Shown piece after piece: positions 8,393 to 16,306 of a DNA stretch of 57,746 nucleotides (position 1 is its first letter; every line of letters begins with the position of its first letter). This stretch comes from Chitiniphilus eburneus (GTDB taxonomy: Bacteria; Pseudomonadota; Gammaproteobacteria; Burkholderiales; Chitinibacteraceae): positions 1 to 57,746 of the forward strand of contig NZ_SUMF01000022.1 in assembly GCF_005048205.1 (NCBI RefSeq). The letters are read 5' to 3'. The position numbers were made by a program, and so were the translations under genes. A model generated the notes under the pieces. That model saw only the letters and a program-made list of their open reading frames with translations, was not told the origin of the DNA and did no database searches.

Positions 8393-9187
8393 TCAGCCCA
8401 GCAGCAGCGCGTCGTCGTCCAGCGTTTCGCCGCGCGTCTGCTCGAACATCGCCAGCAGGTGCGGTACGTCGAGCCGGGCGCGCTCTTCGCCGGAGACATC
8501 CAGCACCACGCGGCCCTGATGCAGCATCACGGTGCGGTCGCCGTGATCCAGCGCCTGGCGCATGGAGTGCGTGACCATCAGCGTGGTCAGCTTGCCGTCG
8601 GCGACGATCTGGTCGGTCAGTTCCAGCACGAAGGCGGCGGTGCGTGGGTCCAGCGCGGCGGTATGTTCGTCCAGCAGCAGGATGCGCGATGGCTTGAGCG
8701 ATGCCATCAGCAGGCTCACCGCCTGCCGTTGCCCGCCCGAAAGCAGACCCATGCGATCGGACAACCGGCTTTCCAGCCCCAGCTTCAGCGTGGATAGTCT
8801 GGCGCGGAATTCCTCGCGCAGGGCGGGTGTGACGGCACGGCGCAGGCCGCGCCGCGCGCCGCGCTGCCAGGCGAGCGACAGGTTCTCTTCGATGCTCAGC
8901 CCTTCGCAGGTGCCGGCCATCGGGTCCTGGAACACGCGTGCCACCAGCCCGGCGCGCTGCCAGGCGTTCTGGCGGGTGACGTCGTTGTCGTCGATATGGA
9001 TCGAGCCCTGGTCCACCGCCAGATCGCCGCTGATGGCGTTGAGGAAGGTGGATTTGCCGGCGCCGTTGCTGCCGATCACCGTCACGAACTGGCCGGTGGG
9101 GATGTCGAGATCGAGGCCGCGCAGCGCGCGGTTCTCGATCGGCGTGCCGGGGTTGAAGGTCTTGGTCAGGTTCTGGGCGCGCATCAT
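8393..9187 (-). CDS. ABC transporter ATP-binding protein (PF04392-type importer)
   Basis: A 264-residue ABC ATPase: Walker A IGSNGAGKST, signature LLSGGQRQA, Walker B ILLLDEHTAALDP. The His in place of the usual Pro after DE is typical of ATPases partnered with ABC_sub_bind (PF04392) binding proteins. The start MMRAQNL overlaps the permease stop codon by four bases (ATGA), indicating translational coupling. With the permease and the binding protein upstream it makes a complete importer; relatives in Firmicutes (TrpXYZ) carry tryptophan, but the substrate here is unknown. The longer frame reaching 9913 is antisense noise from the permease. Confidence 0.9.
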   Translation of the reverse strand: MMRAQNLTKTFNPGTPIENRALRGLDLDIPTGQFVTVIGSNGAGKSTFLNAISGDLAVDQGSIHIDDNDVTRQNAWQRAGLVARVFQDPMAGTCEGLSIEENLSLAWQRGARRGLRRAVTPALREEFRARLSTLKLGLESRLSDRMGLLSGGQRQAVSLLMASLKPSRILLLDEHTAALDPRTAAFVLELTDQIVADGKLTTLMVTHSMRQALDHGDRTVMLHQGRVVLDVSGEERARLDVPHLLAMFEQTRGETLDDDALLLG

Positions 9188-10086
9188 TTGCCGATTCCTC
9201 CCAGGGTCTTGCGCAGTCTGGCCTTGAAGGCGGGCAGTACCAGGGCGAAGCCCACCAGCACGGCGGTGATCAGGTTCAGGTCCTGCGCCTGGAGGCCGAT
9301 GAAGTCGGCGGTCAGCGCGAGGGCAATGAACAGGCGATAGAGAATGGCGCCGATCACGGCGGCCAGCGTGGCTACCCAGAGTGAGCGGCTGGGAATCAGT
9401 GTTTCGCCGATGATGACGGCCGCCAGGCCGACGACGATGGTGCCGATGCCCATCGAGATGTCCGAGCCGCCCTGCGTCTGCACGTAGAGTGCGCCACCGA
9501 GGGCGATCAGCGCGTTGGAGATCGCCATGCCGGTCAGCACGGCGCGGTCGGTGGAAATGCCCTGCGAGCGTGCCATGCGGGGGTTGGCGCCGGTGGCGCG
9601 CATCGCCAGCCCCGATTGCGAGGCGAAATAGGCGTCGAGCGCCAGCTTGGCGATGACCACGATTACGGCCAGCACCAGCGGCTGGATCCAGTATCCTGCG
9701 TCGCCGTCGGCGGGCAGGAAGGGGGCGAACACCGTCGGTTCGCCGATCAGGGGCACGTTGGGCGCACCCATGATGCGCAGGTTGATCGAATACAGGGCGA
9801 TCATCACCAGGATGCTGGCCAGCAGTTGCAGGATATTGAGCCGTACATTGAGCCAGCCGGTGACGAAGCCGGCGCCGGCACCGGCCACCATGGCCACGCC
9901 GGTGGCCATCCATGGGTCATGTCCGCCGGCGATCAGCGTGGCCGCCACGGCGCCGCCCAGCGGAAAGCTGCCGTCGGCCGTGAGGTCCGGGAAATTCAGG
10001 ATACGGAAGGAAATCAGCACGCCCAGCGCCACCAGCGCAAAGATCAGGCCGATTTCCAGTGCCCCCATCAGGGATATGAACGACAT
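9184..10086 (-). CDS. ABC transporter permease (PF04392-type importer)
   Basis: A 300-residue permease with eight or nine hydrophobic helices, related to the branched-chain amino-acid/ribose (BPD_transp_2) class. It begins MSFISLMGALEIGLIFALVA and shows the conserved LNFPDLTADGSFPLGG loop typical of permeases of this uncharacterised importer group. It overlaps the ATPase gene by four bases and lies 250 bases downstream of the binding-protein gene on the same strand. Confidence 0.88.
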   Translation of the reverse strand: MSFISLMGALEIGLIFALVALGVLISFRILNFPDLTADGSFPLGGAVAATLIAGGHDPWMATGVAMVAGAGAGFVTGWLNVRLNILQLLASILVMIALYSINLRIMGAPNVPLIGEPTVFAPFLPADGDAGYWIQPLVLAVIVVIAKLALDAYFASQSGLAMRATGANPRMARSQGISTDRAVLTGMAISNALIALGGALYVQTQGGSDISMGIGTIVVGLAAVIIGETLIPSRSLWVATLAAVIGAILYRLFIALALTADFIGLQAQDLNLITAVLVGFALVLPAFKARLRKTLGGIGK

Positions 10087-10293
10087 GTAAAACCTCTTGT
10101 TATGCGTGGGGTCGTCTTCATTGGAAACGAAAGCGGCATGGGCTCACTGTGTGAATGTGCGCCCGAAAAAGCAAATGCTGCTGGAGCGCGTTCGGTCAGG
10201 CGTTCAAGGTGATGTGGTGATGGCCGGTTTTCGTTTCTGGCGGGATTCGTCCCCAGGCCGCGCCTCCCCGACGCGGCATTCTTGTGGAACCCG

Positions 10294-10325
10294 CCGGCCG
10301 GTGCATCCGGGGATGCGCCGGCCGG
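10294..10325 (-). terminator. GC-rich hairpin after the binding-protein gene
   Basis: A 15-bp stem (10294-10308 with 10311-10325, one mismatch) lies just past the stop of the substrate-binding gene and ahead of the permease. There is no T-run on the minus strand, so it is more likely an RNA-stabilising or attenuating structure that leaves binding protein in excess over permease than a full stop. The rest of 10087-10335 holds nothing I recognise. Confidence 0.45.
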
Positions 10326-10335
10326 GAGGGGTTCT

Positions 10336-11313
10336 TTACTTCACGACTTCCTTGGCTTGCTTGAGCAGCGCATCGGACAGCGGTGCGCCCTGCTTTTGCG
10401 CGGCGGTCGGGTTGACCACCAGCGTGGTCTTGATGCCGACTTCGGGCGCGATGGCGCCGGGTTTTTCACCCTTGAGGATGCGCGCCACGACCTTGCCGGT
10501 CTGGCGACCCATGTCGTAGTAGTTCATGCCCAGCGCGGCAACGGCGCCACGGCCCACCGAATCGGTATCGGCCGCCACCAGCGGAATCTTGGCGTCACCG
10601 GCTACCTTCACCATCGATTCGTAGGTGGAGATCACGTTGTTGTCGGTGGAGGTGTAGATCACGTCCACCTTGCCGATCAGGCTCTTGACGGCGGGGGCGA
10701 CATCCACGCTGCGCGCGGCGGCGGCCTGCACCAGCGTCATGCCACGCTTGGTCAGTTCGCTTTTCAGCGCCTTGGCGACGATCACCGAATTCACTTCGCC
10801 CGGGCTGTAGACCAGGCCGACGCGCTTGGCGCCCGGCTTCACTTTCTGGATCAGGTCGATCTGCGGAGCCAGCGGCAACTGGTCGGAGACGCCGGTGACA
10901 TTGGTGCCGCTGGGCTTCCAGCTCTTGACCAGCTTGGCCGCCACCGGGTCGGTCACGGCGGTGAACACGACGGGAATGGAGCGGGTGGCCGCCACGGCGG
11001 CCTGGGCGCTGGGGGTGGCGATGGCGACGATCACGTCGGTTTTGTCGCCGACGAACTTGCGGGCGATCTGCGCGGCGGTGGCGGTGTTGCCCTGGGCGCT
11101 CTGGTACTGGTACTTGATCTGTTTGCCCGGTTCGAAGCCTTCGTCCTTCAACTGGTCTTCGATGCCCTTGCGCACCGAGTCGAGCGCAGGATGATCGACG
11201 ATGGCGGTGACGCCGACCGATTTCTGCTCGGCGGCGAAAGCGGCGGGGGTGAAGGCGGCCAGCATACCGGCTGCCAGACAGCTCAAGGCGATGCGACGGG
11301 TTACACAGGTCAT
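10336..11313 (-). CDS. ABC transporter substrate-binding protein (PF04392)
   Basis: A 325-residue periplasmic protein with a Sec signal peptide (MTCVTRRIALSCLAAGM..., cleavage after AFA near residue 27). The mature part follows the ABC_sub_bind pattern: VGVTAIVDHPALDSVRKGI at its start, then ATPSAQAA, PVVFTAVTDPVAA and GVSDQLPL, and LGMNYYDMGRQTG near the end. These two-lobed proteins bind small molecules; the TrpX relatives bind tryptophan. It is the first gene of the importer operon, followed by a hairpin, then permease and ATPase. Confidence 0.9.
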   Translation of the reverse strand: MTCVTRRIALSCLAAGMLAAFTPAAFAAEQKSVGVTAIVDHPALDSVRKGIEDQLKDEGFEPGKQIKYQYQSAQGNTATAAQIARKFVGDKTDVIVAIATPSAQAAVAATRSIPVVFTAVTDPVAAKLVKSWKPSGTNVTGVSDQLPLAPQIDLIQKVKPGAKRVGLVYSPGEVNSVIVAKALKSELTKRGMTLVQAAAARSVDVAPAVKSLIGKVDVIYTSTDNNVISTYESMVKVAGDAKIPLVAADTDSVGRGAVAALGMNYYDMGRQTGKVVARILKGEKPGAIAPEVGIKTTLVVNPTAAQKQGAPLSDALLKQAKEVVK

Positions 11314-11661
11314 GATCAGTATCCGAAAAGTGAAAGCGGGGGCGCCTAGCGAAGCGCGTCGAATTCTATGACAAAGTTCGTGCCCATTCCCGAGCCGCTG
11401 ACAGAAGCCCGGCTGGCATCGGGCCAGTGGGGCTGTCTGCGGTTCGCGAGCCGGTTACGGCGCCGGGCTCGCGGAAAATCGCATGCCGGGCGCCATCCGG
11501 CAATTAGGGAAACACGGCGGTGGCGCTGATGCGACGGTCCGTCCGTGTTTTTACACCGATGGCTTGCGTCCGAATGTGTTCTGGCGCAGAACCTGACGGG
11601 GTTTTCGTCGCCGCGAAGCCAAACGGGCTTGCAAAGATGCGCGGCCCGGGTTTCATGCAAA
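11314..11661. other. Intergenic stretch, nothing recognised
   Basis: About 350 bases between the mscL terminator and the binding-protein gene on the same strand. It must contain the promoter of the ABC importer operon, but no convincing -35/-10 pair, riboswitch or small gene can be named. Confidence 0.4.
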
Positions 11662-11684
11662 ACGCCACGTGGATCACGTGGCGT
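11662..11684 (-). terminator. Terminator of mscL
   Basis: A perfect 10-bp stem ACGCCACGTG/CACGTGGCGT with a 3-base loop, followed on the minus strand by TTTT. It sits 11 bases after the mscL stop codon. Confidence 0.8.
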
Positions 11685-11695
11685 CGGGGGCCGGG

Positions 11696-12127
11696 CTATT
11701 TTTTCAGGGAATCGCGGATTTCGCGCAGCAGCAGGATGTCCTCCGCCGGCGGCGCGGGTTCGGCGGCCGGTACGGCTTCTTCCTTGCGGCGCAGGTTGTT
11801 GATGGCCTTGACCAGCAGGAACACCGCGAAGGCGACGATCACGAAGGTGATGGCGGCGTTGACGAACAGGCCGTAGTTCAGCGTGACGGCGCCCGCGTCC
11901 TGCGCGGCTTTGAGCGTGGGGTAGGGGCCGGCCAGTTTGTCGCCATCCTTGAGCAGGATGTAGAGGTTGGAGAAATCCACCTTGCCCAGCACCAGGCCGA
12001 TCGGGGGCATGATGATGTCCTTGACCAGCGAATCGACGATCTTGCCGAACGCTGCGCCAATGATGACGCCGACCGCCAGGTCGACGACATTGCCCCGCAT
12101 GGCGAATTCCTTGAATTCCTTCAGCAT
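11696..12127 (-). CDS. mscL: Large-conductance mechanosensitive channel MscL
   Basis: MscL opens under membrane tension to release solutes on hypo-osmotic shock. The 143-residue product has the N-terminal helix and first membrane segment ([31 protein letters not shown]), a periplasmic loop, a second membrane segment ([20 protein letters not shown]) and the C-terminal charged helix [13 protein letters not shown]. All family landmarks are present and the length is normal. A monocistronic unit with its own terminator. Confidence 0.97.
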   Translation of the reverse strand: MLKEFKEFAMRGNVVDLAVGVIIGAAFGKIVDSLVKDIIMPPIGLVLGKVDFSNLYILLKDGDKLAGPYPTLKAAQDAGAVTLNYGLFVNAAITFVIVAFAVFLLVKAINNLRRKEEAVPAAEPAPPAEDILLLREIRDSLKK

Positions 12128-12203
12128 CGAGCGCGCTCCGTTTTGTGGTTTTTGACAGCCGAAGCGTAGGCGGCGCCCGTTTGCGCTGTCAAACCCTCGC
12201 GGC

Positions 12204-13268
12204 CTATCTGCGCCGCTTGGCCCATTCGCTGCGCGTCAGCGCCAGGTAGCAGGTGATTTCCTCACGGTCGTGATAAAGCTGCTTGGCGCTGAGCGTGTAG
12301 CGCAGGCCGGCTTCGTCCAGCGCGCCTTCGATCAGGCCGAAACAGCGTTCGATTTCGGGCCAGCGCTTTTTCATCGGCAGCTTGAGGTTGAACACCGCGT
12401 TGCGGGTGTGGCCCTGCACGAACCAGTCGGCGACCAGCTTGGCGATGCGCGCGGGCTGCTCGACCATGTCGCACACCATCCAGTCCACCTGGTGTTGCGG
12501 GCGGTAGCGGAAGCCGTCTTCGCGCAGGTGTTTGACGTGTGGGTGGATCGCCATGTTGCCCTTCATCGGGCCGTTGTCGATGGCGAACACCTTGAGGCCG
12601 CGCGCCACGAGCTGGTAGGTCCAGCCGCCGGGCGCGGCGCCCAGGTCCACGCCGACCATGCCGGGCTTCAGGCGGTCGTCGGCGTCGGGCACCAGCGTCA
12701 TGAAGGCTTCGCTCAGCTTGAGCGTGGAACGGCTGGGCGCTTCGCTCGGCATGCGCACGCGCGGGATGCCAAGCGGCCAGGGGCTGGCGCGGCGCACGTC
12801 GGCGCTGGCGATCCAGACCGTGTCGAGCGCGGTGAAGAACAGATGCAGGCGCGGGCGTTTGGCATCGTCGGAAATCAGCCCGCGCTCGGCGAGCGCTTTT
12901 TCCAGGATCGGCCCGAAACGGCGGCAGAAGCCCGACAACGGCTTGCCAGCATCGCTGTCCGGGTGCTCCAGCCAGACGGCGGACCAGGGGCCTTGCTGCT
13001 GCGCCGGCAGGCGGTCCAGCAGGTCGAGGATGGGGGAAAGCCGGTCGCGCTCGCCCAGGCTGGCCTGACCCAGGACATCCAGGACCTGGCGGGCGAAGAT
13101 CCAGTTGGCGGCATCGTAGACCTCGGGTTCCGGTCGCTGATCCAGGTGGAGCGCCGTGTAGCCCTCGCCCGTTTCCCAGCGGCCGGCCTCGGCGCGCTTG
13201 CCCGCCCATTCCTGGCGGACGTCGTTTTCAAAGCCGGGACGGCAGTAGAACAGTAGGGTTTGGGACAT
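12204..13268 (-). CDS. rlmM: 23S rRNA (cytidine(2498)-2'-O)-methyltransferase RlmM
   Basis: A 354-residue enzyme that 2'-O-methylates C2498 of 23S rRNA. It has the N-terminal THUMP-like part ([20 protein letters not shown]) and a Rossmann methyltransferase domain with the SAM loop [15 protein letters not shown] (about residue 210) and the downstream [16 protein letters not shown]. Length agrees with E. coli RlmM (366). Single gene, transcribed towards mscL. Confidence 0.95.
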   Translation of the reverse strand: MSQTLLFYCRPGFENDVRQEWAGKRAEAGRWETGEGYTALHLDQRPEPEVYDAANWIFARQVLDVLGQASLGERDRLSPILDLLDRLPAQQQGPWSAVWLEHPDSDAGKPLSGFCRRFGPILEKALAERGLISDDAKRPRLHLFFTALDTVWIASADVRRASPWPLGIPRVRMPSEAPSRSTLKLSEAFMTLVPDADDRLKPGMVGVDLGAAPGGWTYQLVARGLKVFAIDNGPMKGNMAIHPHVKHLREDGFRYRPQHQVDWMVCDMVEQPARIAKLVADWFVQGHTRNAVFNLKLPMKKRWPEIERCFGLIEGALDEAGLRYTLSAKQLYHDREEITCYLALTRSEWAKRRR

Positions 13269-13509
13269 GGTCGGCTCCAGGCGGGTGCGGCAGTGTAGTG
13301 CGCAAGGCGGGCTTTGACGAGCGTACCCGACCGAGTGGGAAATTTACCTACCAGCACCTGATAAATGCCGACTGGCAACTTACTTATACCTTTTGATAAT
13401 TATGGTAAATATTTGCTGTAACACGGATGAGGTAGGCGTGCTCTAACGAAGGTATGGGAGATATCCCATTCCGCGCCCGGTGGCGCTTCGATTCGAAGGA
13501 GAAAACGAC
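13269..13509. promoter_or_regulatory. AT-rich upstream region of a small periplasmic protein gene
   Basis: Within this gap, 13380-13440 is clearly AT-richer than its surroundings and holds TTGATA (13395-13400 area) followed by ATTATGGTAAATATTTG. It probably contains the promoter for the gene at 13510, but I cannot fix a -10 element with confidence. Confidence 0.35.
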
Positions 13510-13899
13510 ATGACTCGATTCCGCAAAATGGGGACCTATGGTGCGTTGTGGCTGGCCCTGGCCGCTCCGCTTTTTGCGGCGGACCCCGCCGCTCAGCCGA
13601 ATTTTGTGACCGGTGGGGTGGGTGACGAGGAATTGGCGTCGCTCAACGCGGTCAAGCCGCAATACAACGTGCGGCTGCTGCTGACCCAGAAGGATGGTGC
13701 CTATATCGCCGGGGTTCCGGTGACGATCGTCGATCGCAAGGGCGCCACGGTGCTGGAGGCGGAAAGCAAGGGCCCGCATCTGTTCGTGCAGTTGCCCGAT
13801 GGCAGCTACCGGATTTCGGCCACTTATGAAGGCAAGACCCTGGCGCGCTCCGTGAGCGTGAAGGGCAATGCGGCGAGGAACGTGCACTTCGCCTGGTAG
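13510..13899 (+). CDS. Small periplasmic protein with carboxypeptidase-regulatory-like fold
   Basis: The ATG at 13510 follows GAAGGAGAAAACGAC, a good ribosome site, and gives 129 residues with a Sec signal peptide (MTRFRKMGTYGALWLALAAP, cleavage near LFA-AD). The mature part contains a beta-rich stretch, YNVRLLLTQKDGAYIAGVPV, KGATVLEAESKGPHLFVQLP and DGSYRISATYEGKTLARSV, which resembles the carboxypeptidase regulatory-like/transthyretin-type beta-sandwich. Its function is unknown. A 46-codon membrane-peptide gene follows 36 bases later. Confidence 0.75.
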   Translation: MTRFRKMGTYGALWLALAAPLFAADPAAQPNFVTGGVGDEELASLNAVKPQYNVRLLLTQKDGAYIAGVPVTIVDRKGATVLEAESKGPHLFVQLPDGSYRISATYEGKTLARSVSVKGNAARNVHFAW

Positions 13900-13935
13900 C
13901 GACGGGCGCCTGACGCCCAGGGCAGCAGGAGGTGG

Positions 13936-14076
13936 ATGATGGCGAGGAAGCTGGTAGGGTTATGGCTGGTGGTGATCGTCGGCGTGGTGGCGACCAGCCC
14001 GTGGTTACATGAGGTGTCCGGCCTGCTGCGCGAGCATACCGCCAGCAATGCGCCACCGCCTGCCCGCCAGGGCTGA
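13936..14076 (+). CDS. 46-residue single-pass membrane protein
   Basis: A small gene with a strong ribosome site (GCAGGAGGTGG) just before ATGATG. The product begins MMARKLVGLWLVVIVGVVAT, a basic N-terminus followed by one hydrophobic helix, then a short polar tail SPWLHEVSGLLREHTASN ending in PPPARQG. No family is recognised. It sits between the periplasmic protein gene and a strong terminator, so it is probably the second gene of that operon. The second ATG (13939) is an equally possible start. Confidence 0.6.
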   Translation: MMARKLVGLWLVVIVGVVATSPWLHEVSGLLREHTASNAPPPARQG

Positions 14077-14093
14077 GCGCGCCCCCTGCACGA

Positions 14094-14123
14094 AAAACGG
14101 CTTGCCTCCCGGCAAGCCGTTTT
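14094..14123. terminator. Bidirectional terminator
   Basis: A perfect 13-bp stem AAAACGGCTTGCC/GGCAAGCCGTTTT with a TCCC loop, A-rich on one side and T-rich on the other. It ends both the plus-strand small-protein operon and the minus-strand lipoprotein gene. Confidence 0.88.
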
Positions 14124-14133
14124 CACTGGTGGA

Positions 14134-14781
14134 TCAGTCGGGGTAAGCCCACAGATCGACCACCTTGGTGCCGTCGTCCATCACCAGCCGCAGCCGGGCG
14201 GGGGCGTAGTCCGGATCGGCGAACAACGCGCCGCTTGCGCTGGCCGGCAAGCCGGCGCAGTTGGTGGCGGTCAGCGCCACGCTCAGTACGCCGGGCAGCT
14301 TGCCCGCGCCGGTGGTGCCGGCGATCCGGCATCCGTTGCCGCGAGGTGAGATCTCACCCGTGGCCGACAGCGTGAACGTTGCGGTGTCGCCCCCTGTCAA
14401 CGCGACCGCATAGTCGCCCGCCAGTTGGGCGGGATCGACGAGCGGGCTGCTGCGGGTTTCGTAGGTCTGAAGCTGGATCGTGGTGTCGGCCTTGGGTGCG
14501 GGCACGGCGCTCCAGACCCCGCCTGCGCTTTGCCGGTAGACGGTGCGGGCGGTTTCGTCGGCGTCGTTCACGATCAGCAGCCTGCTGCCGTCGCTGCCGG
14601 TGTAGTACTGCCCGACTTCCAGTGCGTCGGTGTCGCCGATGGCTACGGTGTAGCTGCCGGCCGGGAGTGCGTCGACGCTGATTCTGGGTGCGGGCGGCGG
14701 GCTGGGCGGGGTGCTGCTGTCGTCGCCACAGGCCGCCAGCAGCAGGCCCAGGAAAAGGGGCGCGATTCGTAGCGCTTTCAT
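14134..14781 (-). CDS. Lipoprotein of unknown function, partner of exported SurE
   Basis: A 215-residue protein with a lipoprotein signal MKALRIAPLFLGLLLAAC (lipobox LAAC, Cys18), a Ser/Pro-rich linker, then a beta-rich body (RISVDALPAGSYTVAIGDTD, DYAVALTGGDTATFTLSATG). AAGGGG precedes the ATG at 14781 and favours it over the ATG at 14796. It starts 11 bases after the surE-like gene and shares its strand, so the two form an operon that ends at the terminator at 14094. No family is recognised; a role beside the SurE-type phosphatase is inference from position. Confidence 0.7.
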   Translation of the reverse strand: MKALRIAPLFLGLLLAACGDDSSTPPSPPPAPRISVDALPAGSYTVAIGDTDALEVGQYYTGSDGSRLLIVNDADETARTVYRQSAGGVWSAVPAPKADTTIQLQTYETRSSPLVDPAQLAGDYAVALTGGDTATFTLSATGEISPRGNGCRIAGTTGAGKLPGVLSVALTATNCAGLPASASGALFADPDYAPARLRLVMDDGTKVVDLWAYPD

Positions 14782-14792
14782 GCGTATCCCCT

Positions 14793-15749
14793 TCATTGCG
14801 TCAACAGGTCTTTGAGGCGCAGGCGCAGCCATTGCTGTGCTTGCGGGCGGGCTTCGAAGCCGACCTGCATGGTGGTCACCGTGGCGTAGCCCTTGCCGTT
14901 CAAGGCTGCTTCGCTGCCGGCTTCGGCGGCGGGCGGCGTGCTGTTGAGCGCAAAGGTGACGCCGGGGTACGGGTAGTTGACGCCGTAGGCCGAGGCGATC
15001 GGGTCCTGCGCCAGATTGGCGACGAATTTCGGGGTCATCGAGGTATAGGTGCCGAAGCGGCTGAACACCCATTGCACTGCGCTGCTGCCGCCTGCTTCGA
15101 ACTTGGGCAGGTTGACGTTGATGGCGGTGCCGGTTGGCAGGATGGCGCCGTTGCCGCGCTTGGCAAGCAGCGCATCGACGAACTTGACCGTCAGGATGGC
15201 GGCTTCGTCGGCCAGTGCTGCGTTGTCCTTGGTGTTGGTGTCGGCGCTGATCGCGATCGACGGAATGCCGCGGCTGGCGGAGAAGATGACGTTGCTCACG
15301 GTGCCGGACGAGTTGACGATGGCGCCCAGGTTCTGCCCTTCGTTGGGGCCGGAGATCACCAGATCGGGTGCCTTGCCCCAGCGGGCCGGGGCCAGTACGT
15401 CCAGGCCATACATGGTGGCCATCACCGGCGTGCCATCGACGTAGTGGATGTCCGAGAGGCTGGGATCGGCGCCGACCGCCGGCGCGCCGGCCTTGACGGT
15501 GCCGCCCCGGCAGTCTTTCGCCAGCGGGGTCAGCGGGGTGAGGAAGTTGACCGAGGTGCCTTTGCCGCTCTGATCCTGGCAGGGGGCGGAAACGATCACG
15601 TCGTGCCCGGCGGCCTTGAGCCGGGTATAGAGCGCCCGGACGTTGGCCGCGGCAAAGCCGTCGTCGTTCGAAACCAGGATGTTCAGCGCGAAAGCCGGCG
15701 TGGCCAGCCCCAGCGCCAGCAGCGCACAAGCCGTATGGCGGAGTTTCAT
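14793..15749 (-). CDS. Exported SurE-type 5'/3'-nucleotidase
   Basis: SurE enzymes are metal-dependent phosphatases acting on nucleotides and polyphosphate and are normally cytosolic, about 250 residues. This 318-residue copy has a clear Sec signal peptide (MKLRHTACALLALGLATPAF), after which the SurE core begins at once: LNILVSNDDGFAAANVRALY with the catalytic Asp29-Asp30. Further SurE motifs are SAPCQDQSGKGTSVNF, HYVDGTPVMATMYGLDVL and LVISGPNEGQNLGAIVNSSG. The C-terminal part is longer than in cytosolic SurE. The ATG at 15749 is set by the signal peptide; the longer open frame upstream is noise. The lipoprotein gene follows in the same operon. Confidence 0.85.
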   Translation of the reverse strand: MKLRHTACALLALGLATPAFALNILVSNDDGFAAANVRALYTRLKAAGHDVIVSAPCQDQSGKGTSVNFLTPLTPLAKDCRGGTVKAGAPAVGADPSLSDIHYVDGTPVMATMYGLDVLAPARWGKAPDLVISGPNEGQNLGAIVNSSGTVSNVIFSASRGIPSIAISADTNTKDNAALADEAAILTVKFVDALLAKRGNGAILPTGTAINVNLPKFEAGGSSAVQWVFSRFGTYTSMTPKFVANLAQDPIASAYGVNYPYPGVTFALNSTPPAAEAGSEAALNGKGYATVTTMQVGFEARPQAQQWLRLRLKDLLTQ

Positions 15750-15863
15750 CTTTTCCTTTCCCTTGGTGTTTGGTTTTGGTGCGGGCGGAATTGAAACAAA
15801 ACCGTATGTAAATTTTGTGAAGCCCCGGGGTGACCGTGCTGCACGCGTGGCGATTGCCATGAA

Positions 15864-15891
15864 AAACGGCCTGCCGTGGGGCAGGCCGTTT
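15864..15891 (-). terminator. Terminator, probably of the phytase/GDPD gene
   Basis: A perfect 12-bp stem AAACGGCCTGCC/GGCAGGCCGTTT with a GTGG loop and TTTTT on the minus strand. It lies about 410 bases beyond the stop of the gene ending at 16303, separated from it by two repeat elements, and is the first good terminator in that direction. Confidence 0.7.
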
Positions 15892-15905
15892 CCGGTCAGC
15901 CGCTG

Positions 15906-16040
15906 CTTAGCGCCGCTGACAAAACCCAGCGCAGCGGTTCTGGCAAGGAGCGCGAAACGCAGACAGTACAAGGCGTACGGCAAGTGAGGCTCGGCGCCCC
16001 CGCGCGACATCGCCAGAAGGGTTTTGTTAGCGGCGCTTAG
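15906..16040. repeat. MITE-like element C, 135 bp with 22-bp inverted ends
   Basis: The ends 15906-15927 and 16019-16040 are inverted copies over 22 bases with two mismatches (CTTAGCGCCGCTGACAAAA and its complement). Each end has TTAG. The interior contains ACAGTACAAGGCGTACGGC, itself a near-palindrome. It shares its right TTAG with the left end of element D, so the two were inserted side by side or nested. Confidence 0.65.
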
Positions 16041-16306
16041 GGCGTGTCGTCCTGTTTCACGAGAGCGTTCGGTGCAGTTCGGGATGCCGCGCCAGGCGCT
16101 GGACGCGCGGCGGTATGGATACCGCAAGCGGCCTGCGACGCCGCGTGGCGCCCGAAATGCACCGAACCCGCAGGGCTGGGCCGAAAAAACACCCTCCACT
16201 GCGTTGCACGCCTTGCCAATAACCGGTTATTGGCTGTGTCGTGCGCCTGGTGGCTGGCGCTTTTTCGGCCCAGCGCTGCCGCGAAACAGGTGAGGACACG
16301 CCCTAG
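16038..16306. repeat. MITE-like element D, 269 bp with central palindrome
   Basis: The ends start TAGGGCGTGTC (16038) and, inverted, CTAGGGCGTGTCC (16306), continuing with an imperfect match (CTGTTTC/GAAACAG). Inside are GCTGGGCCGAAAAA (about 16184) and its inverted copy TTTTTCGGCCCAGC (about 16260), flanking a perfect 20-bp palindrome at 16215-16234 (GCCAATAACCGGTTATTGGC). The right TAG, read on the minus strand, is the stop codon of the phytase/GDPD gene. Its right half closely resembles element E at 56396. Confidence 0.7.

Noticed and set aside
8393-9913. A 506-codon frame apparently joining extra sequence to the ABC ATPase
   Set aside because: The extension is out of frame with the permease gene it overlaps; the ATPase starts at MMRAQNL with an ATGA overlap.
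15906-16306. An insertion sequence with a transposase between the SurE and phytase/GDPD genes
   Set aside because: Inverted ends are present but no transposase-like frame exists inside; size and structure fit non-autonomous elements.
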